NCBI GenBank assembly: GCA_965209045.1
Contig: CBDBPW010000001.1
Coordinates: 868,001-932,000 of the forward strand
Length of the DNA stretch: 64,000 nt
DNA from: JAJEFO01 sp965209045
GTDB lineage: Bacteria; Pseudomonadota; Alphaproteobacteria; Rhodobacterales; Rhodobacteraceae
Direction: 5' to 3'
Shown: positions 45,213 through 53,936 of the stretch, piece by piece
How the letters are laid out: every line of letters begins with the position of its first letter
Position numbering within the stretch: position 1 is the first letter of the stretch
Program-made: the position numbers and the translations under genes
Notes under the pieces: model-generated
What the model was told of the DNA's origin: nothing
Databases searched by the model: none
Seen by the model: only the letters and a program-made list of their open reading frames with translations

Positions 45213-46355
45213 ATGAACGGGTTCGAGCACATTCTCGCTGCGCTGCACGAGGCGGCTCTCGACGCCGCCCGCTGGCCGCGCGCATCGGGATTGATCGACA
45301 AGGCCCTGGGCACGCGTGGCAGCACCTTGGCATGCGGTGACGGAGAGACGGCGGCGGACTATCGAACGCACTTCATGTGGATCTGCCATCTCGGGCGGAG
45401 GCGCCGGGATCTGGAGCACTTCTGGTACGAGAACCACTTTCCTCAGGACGAGAGGATCCCCCGCCTCCGACGTCTCCCTTACTATCGGCTGTTCCACGTC
45501 GTCGACCTCTACACCGAGGAAGAGCGGAAGGCTTCCGAGGCCTACAACGCGCTGCAGACTGTCGGCCATGCCGGGAACGCGATCGACGTGCGCCTGGACG
45601 GCCCCGGGGGCTCGCGCATCCTCTGGGAAATCAATGACAGGGCGGACGGCGAGGGCTGGTCTTCCGGGCAGCTGGACACGATCCGGTTTTTGATGCCACA
45701 TGTCCGGCAGACCGTGCACGTCCAGCAGACACTTGCCCACGGAAACGCCCTGGGCAAGACGCTGGCGGAAATGCTCGACCGCACCGGGCTGGGCATAGTG
45801 CAGCTTGACGTGCGCGGACGGATCACGGCGGCGAACGACCGCGCCCGGGACGTGCTGCGGAGCGGCGACGGCCTGCTCGACAGGGAAGGCTTCCTGGGTG
45901 CACGCGCCAGGCAGGACGACGACGAGTTGCAGACGCTCCTGAACCGTGCCCTTCCACCCTTCGGGGCGCAAGGCAGCGGCGGCTCGACGATCGTGAGACG
46001 ATCAGGCGCCTTGCAGCCATTGATCCTGCGCGTGTGCCCGGTGGGCCGCCGGGAAGCCAGTTTCCCGGCTTGGCCGGTGGCGGCGTTGGTGCTGATTGTC
46101 GACACCGCGAAAGAGGCCGCTATCGATCCTGCCGAAGTGGAGGCGGCCTTCGATCTCACGAGGATGGAGAGCCGAGTCGCGGTGATGCTGGCTCAGGGCA
46201 TGAGCGTTGGCCAGATCGCTGTCTCGATGGGCCGCAAGGAGAGCACGATCCGTTCGCACGTGAAGAACATGCTTGCCAAGCACGGCTACACGCGGCAGGC
46301 GGAACTGGCGCGGCTCGTGCAGTCCCTGGCAGGCGCTCCGAAAGAGCGCGGCTGA
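45213..46355 (+). CDS. LuxR-family transcriptional regulator
   Basis: A 380-residue regulator. The C-terminal ~65 residues are a LuxR/GerE helix-turn-helix (FDLTRMESRVAVMLAQGMSVGQIA shown as TRMESRVAVMLAQGMS, then GRKESTIRSHVKNMLAKHG). The middle contains a PAS-like stretch (LDRTGLGIVQLDVRGRITAAN), and the N-terminal third has no recognised ligand-binding domain. This architecture is common in alphaproteobacteria; it is not a classical acyl-homoserine-lactone receptor. ATG at 45213 has GAGG upstream and begins at the conserved helix FEHILAALHEAALD; longer starts are rejected. Confidence 0.88.
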   Translation: MNGFEHILAALHEAALDAARWPRASGLIDKALGTRGSTLACGDGETAADYRTHFMWICHLGRRRRDLEHFWYENHFPQDERIPRLRRLPYYRLFHVVDLYTEEERKASEAYNALQTVGHAGNAIDVRLDGPGGSRILWEINDRADGEGWSSGQLDTIRFLMPHVRQTVHVQQTLAHGNALGKTLAEMLDRTGLGIVQLDVRGRITAANDRARDVLRSGDGLLDREGFLGARARQDDDELQTLLNRALPPFGAQGSGGSTIVRRSGALQPLILRVCPVGRREASFPAWPVAALVLIVDTAKEAAIDPAEVEAAFDLTRMESRVAVMLAQGMSVGQIAVSMGRKESTIRSHVKNMLAKHGYTRQAELARLVQSLAGAPKERG

Positions 46356-46923
46356 GGGTGGGACTTTCCATGGCACGACGCCGAAGGACACCGTTGTCAG
46401 CGCCGCATCGGCTATGCGTGCCCCCGGCAAGCCGGCCTGAACGAATGCCCTTGGGTGAGTCAGAGAAACCGCGGCATCAGCCGCGATCGCGCCATGCAGG
46501 CATGCCATTGTGTCCAGGCTGCGAATCCTGCCTGCCCCGCTCGGTTCGCATTACCGTTGCCGACGCTCGCCAGCGCGCCGTGCCGCAGCGGCTGGCGGCG
46601 CCATTCGGACACGCGTCCGCATTGGCCTCCATCGCTTCTCGCCGCATCACTTCGAGCCGGAACCCGAACGTCGAAGCGTCGCTTTCGATCGGGTCCGGAC
46701 GCAAGCCGCGGCGCGATTTCCGCGTACGCTCCGCTCTTGCGGCGGACCTTGGCAAGCCGGTTGAACAGCATGCGTGCCCGGTCGCAGCCCGCCATGCAAC
46801 CCTTGATGCATCCGGCCCCCGCATGGGATCGCCTTGGTGTCTCCGCCCCCGGCTCTCGCCCGGCAGCGGTGCGGGAAAGCGTTTCGTGGCGCCGGTCGGC
46901 GACCTGTGGAGGTGTGGCGCGCG
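46356..46923. other. Gene-free stretch upstream of the P450
   Basis: About 570 bases, no recognisable gene on either strand. Confidence 0.45.
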
Positions 46924-48192
46924 ATGAGCTTTTCGCCTGCCGCAGCGTTTCGTTCGGTGCTCGCCAGCCCGATCCTGCTGCGCGAACGCTGGCAGAGCGG
47001 GATCGTCTACAACCCGCTCTCCGCCAGCATGGCCGAGGACCCCTATCCCGTATACGCCGCTCTCCGCGCCCGCGATCCAGTGCATCGCAGTCTGCTGGTC
47101 AACGGCCGGGTGCTCACACGGCATGCCGACATTGACGTCATCCTGCGCGACCACCGGCGCTTTTCCAACGATCCGCGCCAGGGCACGCTCTCGGCACGGC
47201 AGCAAAGGCGCCTGCCGGCGCCGGAGGAATTCACGCTGATCTTTCTTGATCCGCCGGACCACACGCGACTGCGGGCGCTGGTGAACCGAGCCTTCACCCG
47301 CGGCGCGGTCGCCGCCATCGAGGTCCGCGTCCGCGCCACCTTGAAGTCCCTGCTCGACGACATTGCCGACCCGTTCGGCTTTGACCTCATGACCGCCATC
47401 GCCCAGCCACTGCCGGTAATTGTCATCGCGGAGATGCTTGGCGTGCCGCCGGAGGACCGCGAGCGGTTCAAGCTCTGGTCCGCCCGGCGCGCGCGCCTGC
47501 TCGAGCCTACCATCGGCCGGCGCGAACGCCGGCTCGGTGCCGCCACCATGATCCCTTTCGACGCCTATTTCCGCGAGATCATCGCCGAGCGGCGCAAGAC
47601 GCCCCGCGACGACATCGTCAGCTCGCTGGCGCGGGTCGAGGAAAAAGGCGAGCGGCTGAGCGAGCGCGAAATGCTGAACATGCTGCGCCTGCTCCTGATC
47701 GCCGGCAACGAAACCACGACGAACCTGATCGGCAACGGGATGCTTGCCCTGCTGCGCAATCCGGACCAGCTCCAGCGCCTTCGCGACGACCCGTCGCTCA
47801 TCCCGGGCGCGGTCGACGAGCTGCTGCGCTTCGATTCGCCGGTGCAGGCAAATTTCCGGCACGTGCTCGCCGACTGCGAAGTCAACGGCTTTCCCCTGCG
47901 ACGGCGCGACAACCTTTTGCTCCTGCTGGGTTCGGCCAATCGCGATCCAGACGCGTTCGAAGACCCTGACCGCCTCGACGTCGGTCGTGGCGCATCCTCG
48001 CATCTTTCGCTGGGGCGCGGCATTCACCATTGCCTCGGTGCAGTTCTGGCGCGCCTCGAGGGGCGCATCGTGCTGGAGATGCTGCTGGAGCGGTTCGCGT
48101 CGATCGGGCTGCTCGATGACTGGCCGCGCTTCCGCACCGGCATCGTGTTCCGCGGCCTTTGCAGCCTGCCATTGCGCTGCGTGCCGGCGTAG
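46924..48192 (+). CDS. Cytochrome P450
   Basis: Class I bacterial P450, 422 residues. The I-helix oxygen motif is AGNETTTN, the K-helix E-x-x-R is in DELLRFDSPV, and the haem-binding loop is LSLGRGIHHCLG with Cys370 as the axial ligand. In that loop the usual Phe seven residues before the Cys is Leu, a known but uncommon change. The start IVYNPLSASMAEDPYPVYAALR is typical. Substrate unknown. No ferredoxin or ferredoxin reductase gene lies nearby, so electrons would come from elsewhere in the cell. ATG at 46924 is preferred to the extension from 46834. Confidence 0.93.
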   Translation: MSFSPAAAFRSVLASPILLRERWQSGIVYNPLSASMAEDPYPVYAALRARDPVHRSLLVNGRVLTRHADIDVILRDHRRFSNDPRQGTLSARQQRRLPAPEEFTLIFLDPPDHTRLRALVNRAFTRGAVAAIEVRVRATLKSLLDDIADPFGFDLMTAIAQPLPVIVIAEMLGVPPEDRERFKLWSARRARLLEPTIGRRERRLGAATMIPFDAYFREIIAERRKTPRDDIVSSLARVEEKGERLSEREMLNMLRLLLIAGNETTTNLIGNGMLALLRNPDQLQRLRDDPSLIPGAVDELLRFDSPVQANFRHVLADCEVNGFPLRRRDNLLLLLGSANRDPDAFEDPDRLDVGRGASSHLSLGRGIHHCLGAVLARLEGRIVLEMLLERFASIGLLDDWPRFRTGIVFRGLCSLPLRCVPA

Positions 48193-48754
48193 TGCCACCG
48201 CGCGGTCGCCCGGCCGCGTGTCCGGGCCCTACTCGCATCGATCGCTCGGTCTCAATGACCAGGCCGTGCCCGGCAACGGAACTCGCGGTGCGGGCCGGGG
48301 CAACGATGCGCCGCCGCGCGGGATCCGCCAGGCTCGGGCAGGGCGCGTCAATCGCAGCATGGCCGCCAGCAGTCCACTGCGGCCCGAGGCCGATGAACGG
48401 ACTGGGGTTGCCGTCATCCATGACCCTCATGCAGGGCCAAGTGCGCCGCACACCACGCCTGAAGTTTCGGACGCGCAGGCGTGCGCGTGCCGGCTACGAC
48501 GAGGAAGAGAGTCAGGTGCCATGCCGCATCGGACGCCGCATGCCTGCTGCCGATGGCGATGCCTGGCAATGGCTCCGGTCGCGGTTCCGACATTCGTCAC
48601 CACGGTCGTCGGCTTGGCCCGGATTCGAGGGGACACGGGAGCCGGCGCCGGGACGGGACCGACGCCGAAGCGATGGGCCCGGTGATTCCATGCAACGTCC
48701 CTGCTCGCTCCTCTTGGCCGGTCCAGCCCAAGTTCACGCCGGTTGCAGGGCGGC
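48193..48754. other. Gene-free stretch between P450 and quinone reductase
   Basis: About 560 bases between convergent genes. No coding region, repeat or strong terminator recognised. Confidence 0.45.
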
Positions 48755-49489
48755 TCAGCCTTTCGCCGCCTTCGCGCTACCATCCGCGTCCCAATCGTCC
48801 CACCCCTGGAACCGGAGCGGCGCGTCCCGGTCCAGGTCCTTCAGCCGCTCCTTCCACGCCTCCCGACAACGGGCAAGACGGCAGTCAATGCTGTCGTGAT
48901 CCTCGTACGCATAGCCGTGCCCCTGAATGCCCAAGGCTACGAAAGGCGGCAAGACGCGAAAGCCCATGTAGTGAAGCGAGTAGTGGGTTGACCAGAGAAT
49001 CTGCTCGATGTCCCCGCCGCGGGAACAGGGACCGAAAGCGGCTTCCGGGGCGCCGGCGGTAACTGAGCATACCGCCGTCCTGCCGCGAAAGAAGCCGCGA
49101 TCATACCGCATTTCGCTGGAGTAGAGGCCTCCGTTCACGAACACCCTGTCGAACCAACCCTTGAGCATGGCCGGCTGGCCATGCCACCAGATCGGGAACT
49201 GGAACACAACAAGGTCAGCACGCTCCAGCAGCGCGATCTCTCTCTGAACCTCTTCCGGCAATGTGTCCGTCTCGAAGGCGTGGCGCTGCTCGGCCAAGGG
49301 AGAGAAGACGGTGCCGTTGTTGCGATTCGCGTAGTGTACCGCACGTTCGCAGGGATCGAATCCCTGGCGATAGAGATCGGAGATGGCGACGGAATATCCC
49401 CGCTCGCGCAATGTCGCCTTGGTAACCTCCGTTAGCGCCCCGTTGAACGACGCAGGCTCCGGATGGCAGTGGACGATCAGCGCGTGCAC
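48755..49489 (-). CDS. NAD(P)H dehydrogenase (quinone), NQO1/MdaB-like flavodoxin fold
   Basis: A 244-residue flavoenzyme. The N-terminal flavin-phosphate motif is VHCHPEPASFNGAL; FQFPIWWHGQPAMLKGWFDR and NGGLYSSEMRYDRGFFRG are signature segments of the NQO1-like family. It reduces quinones or similar electrophiles by two electrons. It is divergent from a LysR regulator with about 95 bases between, the classical arrangement for regulator and target. Confidence 0.93.
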   Translation of the reverse strand: MHALIVHCHPEPASFNGALTEVTKATLRERGYSVAISDLYRQGFDPCERAVHYANRNNGTVFSPLAEQRHAFETDTLPEEVQREIALLERADLVVFQFPIWWHGQPAMLKGWFDRVFVNGGLYSSEMRYDRGFFRGRTAVCSVTAGAPEAAFGPCSRGGDIEQILWSTHYSLHYMGFRVLPPFVALGIQGHGYAYEDHDSIDCRLARCREAWKERLKDLDRDAPLRFQGWDDWDADGSAKAAKG

Positions 49490-49544
49490 GGAGACATTCC
49501 CGGATTTGAACTATGGCTCCGCTGCAGTCTATGCTATTCAAATG

Positions 49545-49582
49545 TGCAATGTCATTCGATACCTACGCAAGGATGCATTGCA
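49545..49582. promoter_or_regulatory. Inverted repeat at the LysR/quinone-reductase divergent promoter
   Basis: TGCAATG (49545-49551) and CATTGCA (49576-49582) are perfect inverted copies ending four bases before the LysR start. They could be an autoregulatory site, though the 24-base gap is longer than a classical LysR box. Confidence 0.4.
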
Positions 49583-49585
49583 GAA

Positions 49586-50521
49586 ATGTACAACCTGCTT
49601 TCCTGGGACGACATGTGCCTGGTGCATGCCATCGCCGACAGCGGGACGCTTTCCGGGGCGGCGCGCGCACTTGGTGTCAGCCACCCTACCGCGTTTCGAA
49701 GACTGAACAGGCTGGAGCAGAAGATGGGCGTGCGCTTCTTCGACCGTGCGCGTGACGGCTACACGGCGACGACCGCAGCGGAGGAAGTTTCCTCGCTCGT
49801 GCAAAGGTTGAGGAACGATGTCCTGGCGGTGGAGCGCCGCATTGCAGGTCGAGACTTGCGACCGTCGGGGGCGCTGCGAGTCACCACCACCGACGCGTTG
49901 CTGTTCGGCTGGCTGTCTCCGGGACTGAGGGATTTCCGTCGTGCATACCCCGACATCCGGCTTGAACTGGTGGTCTCAAACGATGTCTTCAGCCTATCGA
50001 GGCGGGAAGCGGACATTGCCGTACGGCCAACCCGGAAGCCGGACGAAAGCCTCGTGGGCAGAAGAGTCGGAACCATTGAACAAGCGGCCTACATGGCGAC
50101 TACGCTGGCCGCCCATGCCAAGACCGAAGAGGCGAGAGATTCCATCGACTGGATCGGCCCTGACGAAAGCATGGCCTACCCGGCGTTCGACCGCTGGCTC
50201 GTGCAAGAGGGCCTCGTCGGGCGGTGCCGAATTCGGGTGAACACGGTGTACGGGATGCTCGCTGCCGCCAGAGCCGGGCTCGGCATATCGGTCTTGCCAT
50301 GCTATCTCGGAGAGAACGACGTCCGGTTGAGCCGCGTCGGCGGAACGATCGCGTCGATGGCCACCGATCTCTGGATTCTCACGCATCCCGACTTGCGCAG
50401 GACCGAGCGCGTCCGCATTTTCCTGGACCATGTCGCGGGACTTGCCAGGAGGTCGAACTTCGGTCCGGCAGAACGGGGTGCCGCGGCGCGGGTCTCCGGA
50501 AAATGCCGGACGGACGCATGA
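49586..50521 (+). CDS. LysR-family transcriptional regulator
   Basis: A 311-residue LysR protein. The N-terminal winged helix-turn-helix is clear (FxxV-like ADSGTLSGAARALGVSHPTAFRRLNRLEQ, here GTLSGAARALGVSHPTAFRR), followed by a linker helix and a periplasmic-binding-type effector domain (GALRVTTTDALLFGWLSPGL; READIAVRPTRKPDESLVGR, split). It probably controls the divergent quinone reductase in response to a small electrophile or quinone. The ATG at 49586 is chosen because the helix-turn-helix begins about ten residues later. Its 3' end touches the toxin-antitoxin remnant on the other strand. Confidence 0.92.
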   Translation: MYNLLSWDDMCLVHAIADSGTLSGAARALGVSHPTAFRRLNRLEQKMGVRFFDRARDGYTATTAAEEVSSLVQRLRNDVLAVERRIAGRDLRPSGALRVTTTDALLFGWLSPGLRDFRRAYPDIRLELVVSNDVFSLSRREADIAVRPTRKPDESLVGRRVGTIEQAAYMATTLAAHAKTEEARDSIDWIGPDESMAYPAFDRWLVQEGLVGRCRIRVNTVYGMLAAARAGLGISVLPCYLGENDVRLSRVGGTIASMATDLWILTHPDLRRTERVRIFLDHVAGLARRSNFGPAERGAAARVSGKCRTDA

Positions 50522-50986
50522 GCGCACCGCGCCGTCCTGTGCGTGCGAGGGCCAGCTGCCCCGGAGTGCCGTGCACGATGCGCGCGACCGCCCCGCTGGA
50601 CGTGATCGCGGCATTCCGCGGGAAAGGCTTCCCGACGCACGGGCATCGTCAGTGCCGTGGCCAGCCTTTCCATGTCCTTGCCCCGAATCTCCGTCCATTT
50701 CACGTCCCTTCGAAATCGCGTTGACCGCACAAGTGCCGACACGCTCAGACCCCAGGTCCCGACCCAGGTTCCCTGGAGGCTCGAACCGTCGCCCCTTGAC
50801 GGCCTCCTGTCCCTCCGTTGCCGCGATCGTGGCTGCATTCGGAAGCATTGCGCCGAACGGCAGGCGGTGCTCTTCCGCGACCTGCAACATCAGCAGCGAG
50901 ACCGCGTCGGAAACCGAGAGCCCCATCGCGCCCAGCTCCGCCGTCGCCCTTTCCCTTGTCTCCGTGTCGATGCGCGCGCACCACAA
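50516..50986 (-). pseudogene. Decayed DinJ-YafQ (RelBE-type) toxin-antitoxin pair
   Basis: At 50986-50818 a frame reads CARIDTETRERATAELGAM, GLSVSDAVSLLMLQVAEEHR, LPFGAMLPNAATIAA, a RelB/DinJ antitoxin without a matching start codon in frame (the nearest ATG, at 51000, is one base out of frame). At about 50736-50586 another frame reads STRFRRDVKWTEIRGKDMER to FPAECRDH, the YafQ toxin N-terminal half; the toxin's C-terminal LALARTGRRGAL appears in a third frame near 50558-50520, with the middle deleted. Both genes are therefore broken. Confidence 0.62.
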
Positions 50987-51549
50987 TGCCAGCCTTCATC
51001 GTCTTCTTTCCCAATCTGCGGCATCGATGCAGCCACGACCCGAGACCGGGCAGAGACCCTTTTCGATCGTGCCGGAACCGTCGCGCGCCGAGCAGGCGAG
51101 AGAGCGAAGGAGTCGCGATTTCTCCCCGATGACGAGTCCGGCAAGGCGCGGAGGCCGCGCGCCCATGCGCGACCACGGCCGGGTTCTCGCTCCAATCCGT
51201 CCGGCAACGCACCGTCGCGGTGAGTTCGTGCATCGTGATGCGTCCAATCGGCCGCGAGCTCGACGTCAGGGCTCGTTTCGACCCCCCGACACCGCCCGAT
51301 TCAGCCGGATGACGGCCTCTTGCCCTGGTGCCCGGTCTCGACCGTTGCCTCCCAGCCCCGCCGGTCTCGGCGCCTTGTCGCGACGGTCAAGGCAAGGACT
51401 GCATCCAGGGACCGTTCAGCACTGCGCTCATGGCCGAGATCGCTGTCCGCACGGGGGGACCTGGCCGTGGTGGCCGACCTTGCCCCCGCATCGGCGATTT
51501 CGCTTCGCTCGTTTCGAGGTGTTCGCCAATGTCGGTGAATTCGAGAGAA
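50987..51549. other. Gene-free stretch between toxin-antitoxin remnants
   Basis: About 560 bases. No recognisable coding region. Near 51524-51545 the sequence GTTCGCCAATGTCGGTGAAT loosely resembles the core of the dispersed repeat but is too diverged to call. Confidence 0.4.
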
Positions 51550-51813
51550 GTGGCACACATGCTTCAGATCATGTCCACGGACCTTGGCAACGGGACCGGA
51601 GACTTTCTGGCCGCAGCGGCCCAAGAGCCGGTTGCCACCGCACGGCACGGAATGCCGCGCTTCGTCCTGAACGCGACCGAGAGGTTCGAAAGGCTCAAGG
51701 AATCGGGTGACACCCGATGTCAGGGCCTCAGGGGGGAAAGGGAAGCAGGAGGCGCGAAATTGCGAATGCGCGAAGAGATCCGGATTGCCCAAGGCCCGCC
51801 GGGTGCCGCGTGA
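51550..51813 (+). CDS. Phd/YefM-like antitoxin, orphan
   Basis: Up to 87 residues from a GTG at 51550 (purine-rich GAGAGAAG just before) or 84 from the ATG at 51559. The pattern LQIMSTDLGNGTGDFLAAAA, then EPVATARHGMPRFVLNATER and FERLKESGDTR, matches Phd/YefM-type antitoxins, which have a small DNA-binding head and the GRPRFVL-like turn. No toxin gene follows; nusG is next. The last ~25 residues are not typical. It may be an orphan or a relic still open in frame. Confidence 0.5.
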   Translation: MAHMLQIMSTDLGNGTGDFLAAAAQEPVATARHGMPRFVLNATERFERLKESGDTRCQGLRGEREAGGAKLRMREEIRIAQGPPGAA

Positions 51814-51847
51814 TCCATGCACTGCCGCTTCGGGACGTTCCCGGGGC

Positions 51848-51876
51848 TTGAACTGCCACTTCATCACGTGTATTTC
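51848..51876 (+). promoter_or_regulatory. Candidate nusG promoter
   Basis: TTGAAC (51848-51853) and TATTTC (51871-51876) with a 17-base gap, about 100 bases before nusG. nusG can no longer be read from the secE transcript across 19 kb, so a local promoter is required; this is the best match I see. Confidence 0.4.
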
Positions 51877-51977
51877 GCGCGTGTCTCCCCGACACGGTTG
51901 AATGCACTCGGACGGCAAGTGGACTGTGCTCGGACAATCTCCGGGGCTCGATCCCCTGACGAAGAGGAGGAAGGGTC

Positions 51978-52511
51978 ATGGCCAAGCGGTGGTATTCCGT
52001 AAGCGTTCTGTCGAACTTCGAAAAGAAGGTTGCCGAACAGATTCGCCACGCCGTGGACGATGCCGGTCTACAGGAGGAGATCGAGGAAGTCCTCGTTCCG
52101 ACCGAAGAGGTCATCGAGATTCGGCGAGGCAAGAGAGTCACCGCCGAAAGACGCTTCATGCCGGGCTACGTGCTGATCAGGATGGACATGTCTGATGAAG
52201 GCTATCACCTGATAAACTCGATCAATCGCGTGACAGGATTCCTCGGTTCTCGTGGCCGGCCGATGCCGATGCCGGATGCCGAGGTGAATTCAATCCTGAA
52301 TCGTGTTGAAGAAGGCGAGACTGCGCCGAAGCTCATGATCTCGTTCGATGTCGGCGAAAAGGTAAAGGTGCATGACGGGCCGTTCGAGGACTTTGACGGC
52401 ACCGTCGAGGAAGTCGATGAAGAGAACCAGCGCCTGAAAGTCTCTGTCTCGATATTCGGTCGCGCAACGCCGGTGGAACTCGAATTCACGCAGGTCGCAA
52501 AGCAGAACTAG
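51978..52511 (+). CDS. nusG: Transcription termination/antitermination factor NusG
   Basis: A 177-residue NusG. The NGN domain has RWYSVSVLSNFEKKVAEQI and the RRFMPGYVLIRMDM segment; VTGFLG and the C-terminal KOW domain (VGEKVKVHDGPFEDFDG) follow. It couples RNA polymerase to Rho and to the ribosome. A GAGGAGGAAGG ribosome-binding site precedes the ATG. It leads the nusG-rplK-rplA cluster, now separated from secE. Confidence 0.98.
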   Translation: MAKRWYSVSVLSNFEKKVAEQIRHAVDDAGLQEEIEEVLVPTEEVIEIRRGKRVTAERRFMPGYVLIRMDMSDEGYHLINSINRVTGFLGSRGRPMPMPDAEVNSILNRVEEGETAPKLMISFDVGEKVKVHDGPFEDFDGTVEEVDEENQRLKVSVSIFGRATPVELEFTQVAKQN

Positions 52512-52667
52512 GCAGTCCTTGAATCAAAACCAACGCGAACAGCGCAAACCATTTTCACGCTCCTTGTGGGCCTGCCCCGGATTTCTTGCAGGCCGGTTCC
52601 AAGCCGGACATCGCCACAATCAAGGCCATGACGGGCTTGCCAACGGGGCATGCCCGCTGTAACGGGT

Positions 52668-52715
52668 GCGACTGCCGCCCTCGCGGCAGAACCTAGTGGG
52701 AGGCGAGGCAGTCGC
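52668..52715 (+). promoter_or_regulatory. Putative L1-binding autoregulatory leader of rplKA
   Basis: In the nusG-rplK gap, GCGACTGCC (52668-52676) pairs perfectly with GGCAGTCGC (52707-52715). The loop side carries CCTAGTGGGAGGC (52692-52704), and GTGGGAGGC is the sequence found in the L1 stalk of 23S rRNA. L1 is known to repress its own operon by binding a leader mimic of its rRNA site, so this hairpin is a strong candidate. Confidence 0.6.
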
Positions 52716-52789
52716 GATCGCCAAGCCGGACCACATCAACCACGATCTCGCGGGACGCGTCCCGGGAGTGTTGAGAAAGGAGGCCTGGG

Positions 52790-53218
52790 ATGGCCAAGAA
52801 AGTTGCTGGCACGATGAAGCTTCAGGTGCCGGCCGGGCAGGCGAACCCTTCGCCGCCGGTAGGACCGGCCTTGGGCCAGCGAGGCATCAACATCATGGAG
52901 TTCTGCAAGGCGTTCAACGCCAGGACGCAGGACATGGAGCAGGGCGCGCCGTGCCCGACCATTGTCACCTACTATCAGGACAAGTCCTTCGCGATGGACA
53001 TCAAGACGCCTCCGGCGTCCTACTTTCTCAAGAAGGCGGCAAAGCTGAAATCCGGCGCCAACTTCCCGTCGCGTGAAGTCGTGGGTTCGGTCACCAGCGC
53101 ACAGGTTCGCGAGATTGCCGAGGCCAAGATGAAGGATCTTTCGGCGAACGACATCGACCAGGCAATGAAGATCATCCTCGGCTCGGCGAAGTCGATGGGC
53201 ATCGAGGTGAAGGGGTAA
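52790..53218 (+). CDS. rplK: 50S ribosomal protein L11
   Basis: A 142-residue L11. VPAGQANPSPPVGPALGQRG and NIMEFCKAFNARTQ are invariant landmarks of the N-terminal domain that faces the GTPase centre; the C-terminal domain contains KSMGIEVKG. It is preceded by an AGGAGG-type site and a putative L1-binding leader, and followed after three bases by rplA. Confidence 0.98.
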   Translation: MAKKVAGTMKLQVPAGQANPSPPVGPALGQRGINIMEFCKAFNARTQDMEQGAPCPTIVTYYQDKSFAMDIKTPPASYFLKKAAKLKSGANFPSREVVGSVTSAQVREIAEAKMKDLSANDIDQAMKIILGSAKSMGIEVKG

Positions 53219-53221
53219 GTC

Positions 53222-53920
53222 ATGGCAAAGCTCGGAAAGCGCATCAAGGCGGCTCGTGAATCATTCTCCGGCAAGGAAAACGTGACGGTCGAAGAGGCGA
53301 TCGCTCTCGTCAAGTCCGGTGCCAACGCCAAGTTCGACGAGACCGTCGAGATCGCGATGAACCTCGGCGTCGATCCGCGTCACGCGGACCAGATGGTTCG
53401 CGGCACGGTCACGCTGCCGAACGGAACCGGCAAGTCGCTTCGAGTGGCCGTGTTCGCGCGCGGGGCCAAGGCTGACGAGGCCAAGGAAGCCGGCGCGGAC
53501 ATCGTTGGTGCGGAAGATCTGATGGAGACGGTTCAGGGCGGCACGATCGAGTTTGATCGCTGCATTGCGACCCCGGACATGATGCCGATCGTCGGCCGTC
53601 TCGGCAAGGTCCTGGGGCCGCGCAACCTGATGCCGAATCCGAAGGTCGGCACGGTGACCATGGACGTCAAGGAGGCGATCGAGGCCGCCAAGGGCGGCGA
53701 AGTCCAGTTCAAGGTCGAGAAGGCCGGCATCATCCATGCGGGGGTCGGCAAGGCCTCGTTCGAGGAGGCGAAGCTTGCCGAGAACGTTCGGGCGTTCGTG
53801 GACGCCGTGTCCAAGGCGAAGCCTTCGGGCGCGAAGGGCACCTACATGAAGAAGGTCGCCCTAAGCTCGACCATGGGTCCGGGCGTGTCGATCAGCATCG
53901 ACAGCGCGACCGGCAACTAG
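53222..53920 (+). CDS. rplA: 50S ribosomal protein L1
   Basis: A 232-residue L1, the mobile-stalk protein and autogenous repressor of its operon. MAKLGKRIKAARE, the RGTVTLPNGTGK region and MPNPKVGTVT with the NLMPNPK loop are standard. Intact. In nearly all relatives rplJ-rplL-rpoB-rpoC follow; here the next gene is convergent rnhA, 16 bases away. Confidence 0.98.
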   Translation: MAKLGKRIKAARESFSGKENVTVEEAIALVKSGANAKFDETVEIAMNLGVDPRHADQMVRGTVTLPNGTGKSLRVAVFARGAKADEAKEAGADIVGAEDLMETVQGGTIEFDRCIATPDMMPIVGRLGKVLGPRNLMPNPKVGTVTMDVKEAIEAAKGGEVQFKVEKAGIIHAGVGKASFEEAKLAENVRAFVDAVSKAKPSGAKGTYMKKVALSSTMGPGVSISIDSATGN

Positions 53921-53936
53921 GCCCGAGGACAGGTGG

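Noticed and set aside
46477..48198. A 573-codon minus-strand open frame opposite the P450
   Set aside because: Antisense of a gene with all P450 motifs; no recognisable domain on the minus strand.
51515..51550. Fifth copy of the dispersed repeat
   Set aside because: The palindrome is imperfect (CGCCAATGTCGGTG) and the flanks do not match copies 1-3.
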